Positions 59,460 to 64,000 of a stretch of DNA of 64,000 bases are shown piece by piece; the first letter of the stretch is position 1; each line of letters begins with the position of its first letter. The notes beneath the pieces are model-generated. The model did no database searches. It saw only the letters and a list, made by a program, of their open reading frames with translations, and was not told the origin of the DNA. The DNA comes from Turnera subulata (taxonomy: Eukaryota > Streptophyta > Magnoliopsida > Malpighiales > Passifloraceae), in assembly GCA_028386065.3 (NCBI GenBank), contig JAKUCV010000313.1, positions 22,780-86,779 on the forward strand, given 5' to 3'. Both the position numbers and the translations under genes were made by a program.

Positions 59460-61065
59460 TTAGAGTGCCTTGAGGATCTCCTCTGCGCTGGATACTTCAA
59501 AATTTCCACCTTCTTCAAGGTTTGCAACAGTCACCTTGAGGTCGTCAACCAAGAGAGCAAACCTCCTGGATCGAGTTCCAAGACCTTTCTCGTTGAGATC
59601 GAGCTCGAGGCCAAGAGCATGGGTGTAAGATGCAGAGCCATCAGCGAGGAACTTAACATGCTTGTTCTCTGGGAAAGTTTTGGACCAGGCCTTCATCACA
59701 AAGGGGTCATTAACTGTATTACAAGATCCAAACCCAAAAGTTAGACATCAAAACAGTTTAAATATAGTTTGCTGTACAAAGTTTTTGAAGCACAAAGAAT
59801 GAAAGATGATATAAGCTATCTTAACTGCCTTCCAAATAAGACATGAGCAGAAAAAACCCTAAAATCCCCTGGTTTATGGAGCAAAGTGAAAAAGGTTTCC
59901 AGACAAAGAACTCAGAACATATGCATGCATCCTTTTTTAATAAGAAACAAACTAAAACATATAACACCGCGAGAATTAATAATATCACACAAACTGAAAA
60001 AATTTAGTCTAATTAGACAAGAAAATCAAATCACAATATAATAGTATGAAAATAGCTGGATCCCCCTTCGTGGTGAATGATCTATTAATATTTTGAAATG
60101 GAAATTCTACTTCATACTGACTAATCACTGTATGTAACAATAACCCTTGTAAGAAAATAACCATTCGTGCACTTTCTATCTTTCACTATCAATTTTCTCT
60201 TATTATCATCAAACCTTTCCTCTCAACACATCCGTCAATGGTAAAATGCATATGTTCCATATACCCAGAAAAGTTTGTTAAGAGAACAAATGAAATATTC
60301 ATAAACAGACAAATCAAATGCTATAGAGACTTCCCACGATGAAATCAATTATTCACAATACCCGGAATTCCCAATATATAACCAACCCAACTAAGTAGAC
60401 AACATATACACCAAACTAACCCCCTACTGGATCAAACCAAGCAGAGCTCATTTCATCTATCCACTCTTAAAACTTGAATTTAAAACAGAAGATGATTACT
60501 ATGGCAAGCAATATTATCCCAAAACAAAAAAATTATGTCATGCAAAATTGATCCAAAAGGGAGAAACCGTACCGCTAATGCAAAGAATATCTGCAATGCC
60601 CTTTGATAAGAGCTCATCGGCTCTCTCGATAAACCCCGGCACGTGCTTCAGGCTGCGTACAAAACCGCACATACACCCGATCAAAACCCCCCAAATTAGA
60701 CAAAACTAAAAACCAATGTAGGGTTGGTCCAAATGGTAAGCAACTTAGTTCAGTTTAAGATCTCGGGTCGGGTTCAAGTCCGGCCCGGGTCAAATTCGAA
60801 TTAGTCGGGGCAAACCTCCAAATACCCTATTGGAAAGCTAAAAAAAAAAAAAACAATTCCAACATATAATAATTTAATACATCTCACACGGGACAGGATA
60901 AGTTGGTTACCTGCAGGTAGGGGTGAAGGCGCCGGGGACGCCGAAGAGGACGACCTTCTTGCCGGCGGCGAGGGAGTGAACGGAGACCTGCTGCAGCTGA
61001 TCCTGCTCGTCGAAGTAGGCCAGTGTTCCCTCGGGCAAAGAATCGCCAACTTTGATCGGGGCCAT
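59460..61065 (-). CDS. PRXIIB: Type II peroxiredoxin, cytosolic (PRXIIB-like)
   Basis: Thiol peroxidase that reduces H2O2 and alkyl hydroperoxides using glutaredoxin or thioredoxin. Three exons, 61065-60911, 60652-60573 and 59713-59460, encode 162 aa, the exact size of Arabidopsis PRXIIB. The peroxidatic Cys51 lies in PGAFTPTCS and the resolving Cys76 in ADILCIS; both are split by exon layout (Ser52 codon spans intron 1). [10 protein letters not shown] and the C-terminal EEILKAL are typical. No transit peptide precedes [13 protein letters not shown], so a cytosolic PRXIIB/C/D type is favoured over the plastid or mitochondrial forms. Intron 2 is about 860 bp. Confidence 0.96.
60716..60800 (+). 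repeat. tRNA-derived SINE-like element between PRXIIB exons
   Basis: Lies in intron 1 of the peroxiredoxin gene, antisense to it. Box A-like TTGGTCCAAATGGTAAGC and a canonical box B GGGTTCAAGTCC occur at SINE spacing. A poly-A run follows at 60841-60854, fitting a SINE tail. Confidence 0.6.
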
Positions 61066-61180
61066 CTCGCTGTGATCAACGGTTGTGATCGGCTTCGCTG
61101 ATTGATCGAGTGGTTGGTGGTGATAGCTTTGATGAGAGTGGAGCGTTACTTGCGAGAGGGACGTTGATTGTGTGAGCTTT

Positions 61181-61187
61181 ATTTATA
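61181..61187 (-). promoter_or_regulatory. TATA box of peroxiredoxin gene
   Basis: On the minus strand the sequence reads CACTATAAATAAAG. It is about 116 bases upstream of the start codon, implying a 5' UTR of roughly 85 bases. Confidence 0.65.
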
Positions 61188-61246
61188 GTGGTTGGGGGAA
61201 ATGGGCGTTCGCTTTAAGTGGATTTAAAACACGTTTGGGGTCCGTG

Positions 61247-61248
<2 letters not shown>

Positions 61249-61336
<88 letters not shown>
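61249..61336. repeat. (AAT)n microsatellite
   Basis: About 29 AAT units interrupted once by GAT near 61284. It lies upstream of the PRXIIB promoter and is probably polymorphic. Confidence 0.9.
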
Positions 61337-61338
<2 letters not shown>

Positions 61339-61509
61339 TGACTCTCTAAATTAGACGGACCTCAAATTTTGTTGAAAAGAAAAAAGAGAAAAGAATCAAG
61401 CCGAGATTTACCATACCATTCGTGGACGACCATTTTAAGAAGGAAAAATTGCCATAAAATTTCTAGAGGGCAAAAGAGAAAAAAAGGTATACCATAAGTT
61501 AGGAAGGAA

Positions 61510-61735
61510 AAATATACTCTTGGAGGGAGAGTATGTGCAATGAATTTATAGATTTATTTCCTAGGAAAGAAAAATATACTCTAGGAGGGGAAGTAAGTAC
61601 AATGAATTTATAGATTTATTTCCTAGGAAAGAAAAATATACTCTAGGAGGGGAAGTAAGTACAATGAATTTATAGATTTATTTCCTAAATAATAGGTATA
61701 AGTTAGAAAAGAAAAAATATACTCTAGGAGGGGAA
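61510..61735. repeat. 62-bp tandem repeat, three to four copies
   Basis: AAATATACTC starts units at 61510, 61572 and 61634, exactly 62 bp apart, and a diverged fourth unit at 61715 (81 bp on, with an insertion). Units share CTAGGAGGGGAAGTAAGTAC and ATTTATAGATTTATTTCCTA. The second and third are nearly identical. Confidence 0.85.
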
Positions 61736-62095
61736 GAGAGGACCCTTGCGAAAAAAATTGAGAAATAAATATACGTAAAAGAAAAGATGAAATCCTCAAA
61801 ATTATTTTGCTAACATAAGGATTCACAGCTAATCACACTTGAGGAGTGCTCATAATAATTAACTTTTTGAGTCTTATATTTGGATGTTTTTGACAAATGA
61901 AAAACATACGCTATCATCACATGGTGATGTTATATTTGACTTCAGTCATAGTATATCAACGGAGGGGTGTGTTAAATTGATGTCTCTATCCACTTCCTAT
62001 AATCTAGGTATTTTAATAAATCTAGGCGAAGAGGGATTTTTTTGGTTATTTTATCCAAATATAGGCATATGGTGTGCTTATCTACTCTCTAAATG

Positions 62096-64000
62096 AAGCG
62101 CCCCGACCCGTGTTTACCGTACACAGTAAACACGTGCCGGAACTGTGTCAACCCAGCTCAATAAGCCCAAGCATACAGTGTGGTCAACCTAAACTCGGCC
62201 CAACGGCCCAAAATAATAAACAACAGTATGGCCCTATGGCCCAACATCGATTACATCACCAATAATGAAACTGGCCCAATGGCCCAACAACAATAACAAT
62301 ATGCACAGCGGAAGTCTTAAACTCACTAACACTGTATGCGACACATGCAATCTATGGATCCAAGCCTGTCCAAGGGAAACGCTGCAGCCTGTCTGGAATG
62401 CACCAAGCCTGTACATGAAACTACTCATCCTACGGGATGAAACCCCGCAGGCGAGGGGTGAATCCGAAACGCTCACCGACGAAAGATAAACAGTGATATA
62501 TTCAACCATAACACTTTCGAAACAAACACAACTATCACAACATCAAGCACAAACAAACACATCACAAGGATACTGCCATAACAACTAACACATACCACAC
62601 GACAAAGGAATCCAACTCAAACATCACGATAGAGAAAATCTTATTAAATCATGTCAAGCACATCATAATCAATACTGAACCTAGACCCAAAGAACACTTA
62701 TTAATTTTTATTACCAATTTTATCTTCCGGGCCCCGTCACTGGACAAGCTAGGGTCGTACCTGGTTATTAACTAATTCTGGATGCCAGGCCCCACCACAA
62801 TCCGGGATCAACATCCCCATATCTCAAATCCGGGGTCAACACCCCAATATCACAAATCCGGGATCAACATCCCAATATCACAAATCCGGGATCAACATCC
62901 CAATATCACAAATCCGGGGTCAACACCCCCAACCAACAAACCCTCTGGCAAGGCACCACAGAACTAGTCTCTAACCATCTAGTCGTACCACTACTTTCCA
63001 AGTGACAATTACATCATCATCTCAATATCAAATCCAATTCCATTTCCAATACTCATTATTCCTTTCTCAATTATCCAATTTCCAATTTCCTCAGTTTAAT
63101 CCAAATCTCACTCAATCAATAACCTCATATCAACAATCTATCGCATCAAACAGTTTAGCAATATTTCCAACACGACATACACAGGTCTAACACGATTCGA
63201 CAACAACAACAACACACATCAACAATTCCATAACAATCAAGTATCAGCCGACAAACATTCCAGCAGATCAAACAAACAACGATAATCCACAGACAACAAA
63301 AATACACACACAGCATTACGGGCACATATCAAGGTTTATCCATCCTCACCTGGCCAATTTCTCAACTCTGAAGGTAATGACTGGTCCAAAGCTGGCTCCT
63401 CGGGAAAACGGCCCGATATCCAAAAACCTATACAACAACAATACACTCACATAAATGCACATAAGAGTATGTCATGATGCCAGTTTTACGAAACGTACCC
63501 ATCCCGGTTACTTATCCGTTATTATTATCTTTTACCTAAAATAATTAACTGTACGCATTTCCGAATATAATTTCGGTACCATACTTTAATTAAAACTCTT
63601 CAAAATATTACATTTAATAATTATTCTTTCCAAGATAATAATTATCATAGTCTCCTAGAGACTATAACACATATAGTTTCCCAAAATATTAATTACCATA
63701 GTTTTTCTGGAAATTAAAACATATGTATATATTTTCCATGTTATTTCCATAAAAATTGTTATACTTCCCAAAATATAATTTCCAATTATTATTATTTATT
63801 GATGAAACGCCCCGACCCGTATTTACCGTACACAGTAAACACGTGCCGGAACTGTGACAACCCAGCCCAACAAGGCCTAGCATACAGTGTAAACAACCAT
63901 AACTCGGCCCGACGGCCCAAAATAGTAAAACATCATAAATAATAAATCCCGGCCCAATGGCCCAACAACAATAACAATATGCACAGCGGAAGACTTAAAC
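62096..64000. mobile_element. Repeated LTR-like element, truncated by window end
   Basis: A block starting GAAGCGCCCCGACCCGTGTT at 62096 recurs at 63804 as GAAACGCCCCGACCCGTATT. The two run in parallel for about 200 bp (CGGAACTGTG, CAACCCAGC, CTCGGCCC, ATGCACAGCGGAAG) until the window ends, so the period is about 1.7 kb. I infer two LTRs or tandem UTR modules of a retrotransposon; no protease, integrase or RT frame is visible. Strand, boundaries and family cannot be set from one window. Confidence 0.55.
62801..62935. repeat. Minisatellite of 27-28 bp hairpin units
   Basis: Five units, each of the form TCCGGG(A/G)TCAACA(T/C)CCC plus an AATATCACAAA-type spacer. Every unit contains a 5-bp stem with a CAAC loop: GGGAT/ATCCC or GGGGT/ACCCC. 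The stem bases change together between units. It sits inside the LTR-like block. Confidence 0.85.

Noticed and set aside
62801..62935. CRISPR-like array (regular repeats with similar spacers)
   Set aside because: Spacers are not unique, the host is a plant, and the unit is a simple minisatellite.

Overview
The window is nuclear DNA from a eudicot plant. The genes are split by many short AT-rich introns. Their proteins match plant-specific families (PRORP, AIM1, type II ROP, CDKF, TCX). The spacers carry SINE-like repeats, microsatellites and retrotransposon-like debris. Nothing is prokaryotic and there is no operon. I cannot name the species.

Layout: (1) 12-3671 minus, organellar protein-only RNase P (PRORP1). 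(2) 5749-6155 minus, a small NFD6-like organellar protein. (3) 8929-16491 plus, the 18-exon peroxisomal beta-oxidation multifunctional protein AIM1. (4) 17538-18254 minus, an uncharacterised, weakly kelch-like ORF, followed by a patch holding a scrambled copy of an AIM1 intron/exon junction. (5) 19435-24547 minus, a tesmin/TSO1-like CXC protein (TCX5 type). (6) 26756-27142, an LTR-like repeat cluster. (7) 28031-32369 minus, a RanBP2 zinc-finger, RGG-rich protein (TAF15-like). (8) 33317-35050 plus, an F-box/LRR/FBD pseudogene with three frameshifts. (9) 38312-42957 plus, probable plastidic glucose transporter 2. (10) 44844-49336 plus, cofactor-independent phosphoglycerate mutase. (11) 50597-52539 minus, CDK-activating kinase CDKF-1. 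(12) 54381-56106 minus, a type II ROP GTPase. (13) 59460-61065 minus, type II peroxiredoxin (PRXIIB). (14) 61.2-64 kb, a microsatellite, tandem repeats and the start of a repeated LTR-like element running off the window.

The genes are ordinary housekeeping and signalling loci with no sign of acting as a cluster. Exon boundaries were derived by hand from splice sites and protein continuity. Every multi-exon model keeps its frame, and final lengths are close to the known families (for example 724, 559, 487, 476, 209 and 162 aa). PRORP is the exception: it is longer because of an internal insertion and an uncertain 3' end.

I found no convincing undescribed system. The points most worth a second look are: a minisatellite whose units covary to keep a hairpin; three introns that only work with GC-AG splicing; two genes where the choice at the last intron changes the C-terminus (PRORP and ROP); a roughly 130-residue insertion in the PRORP PPR domain; a filler-DNA copy of part of AIM1; and an F-box gene broken by three same-direction frameshifts.
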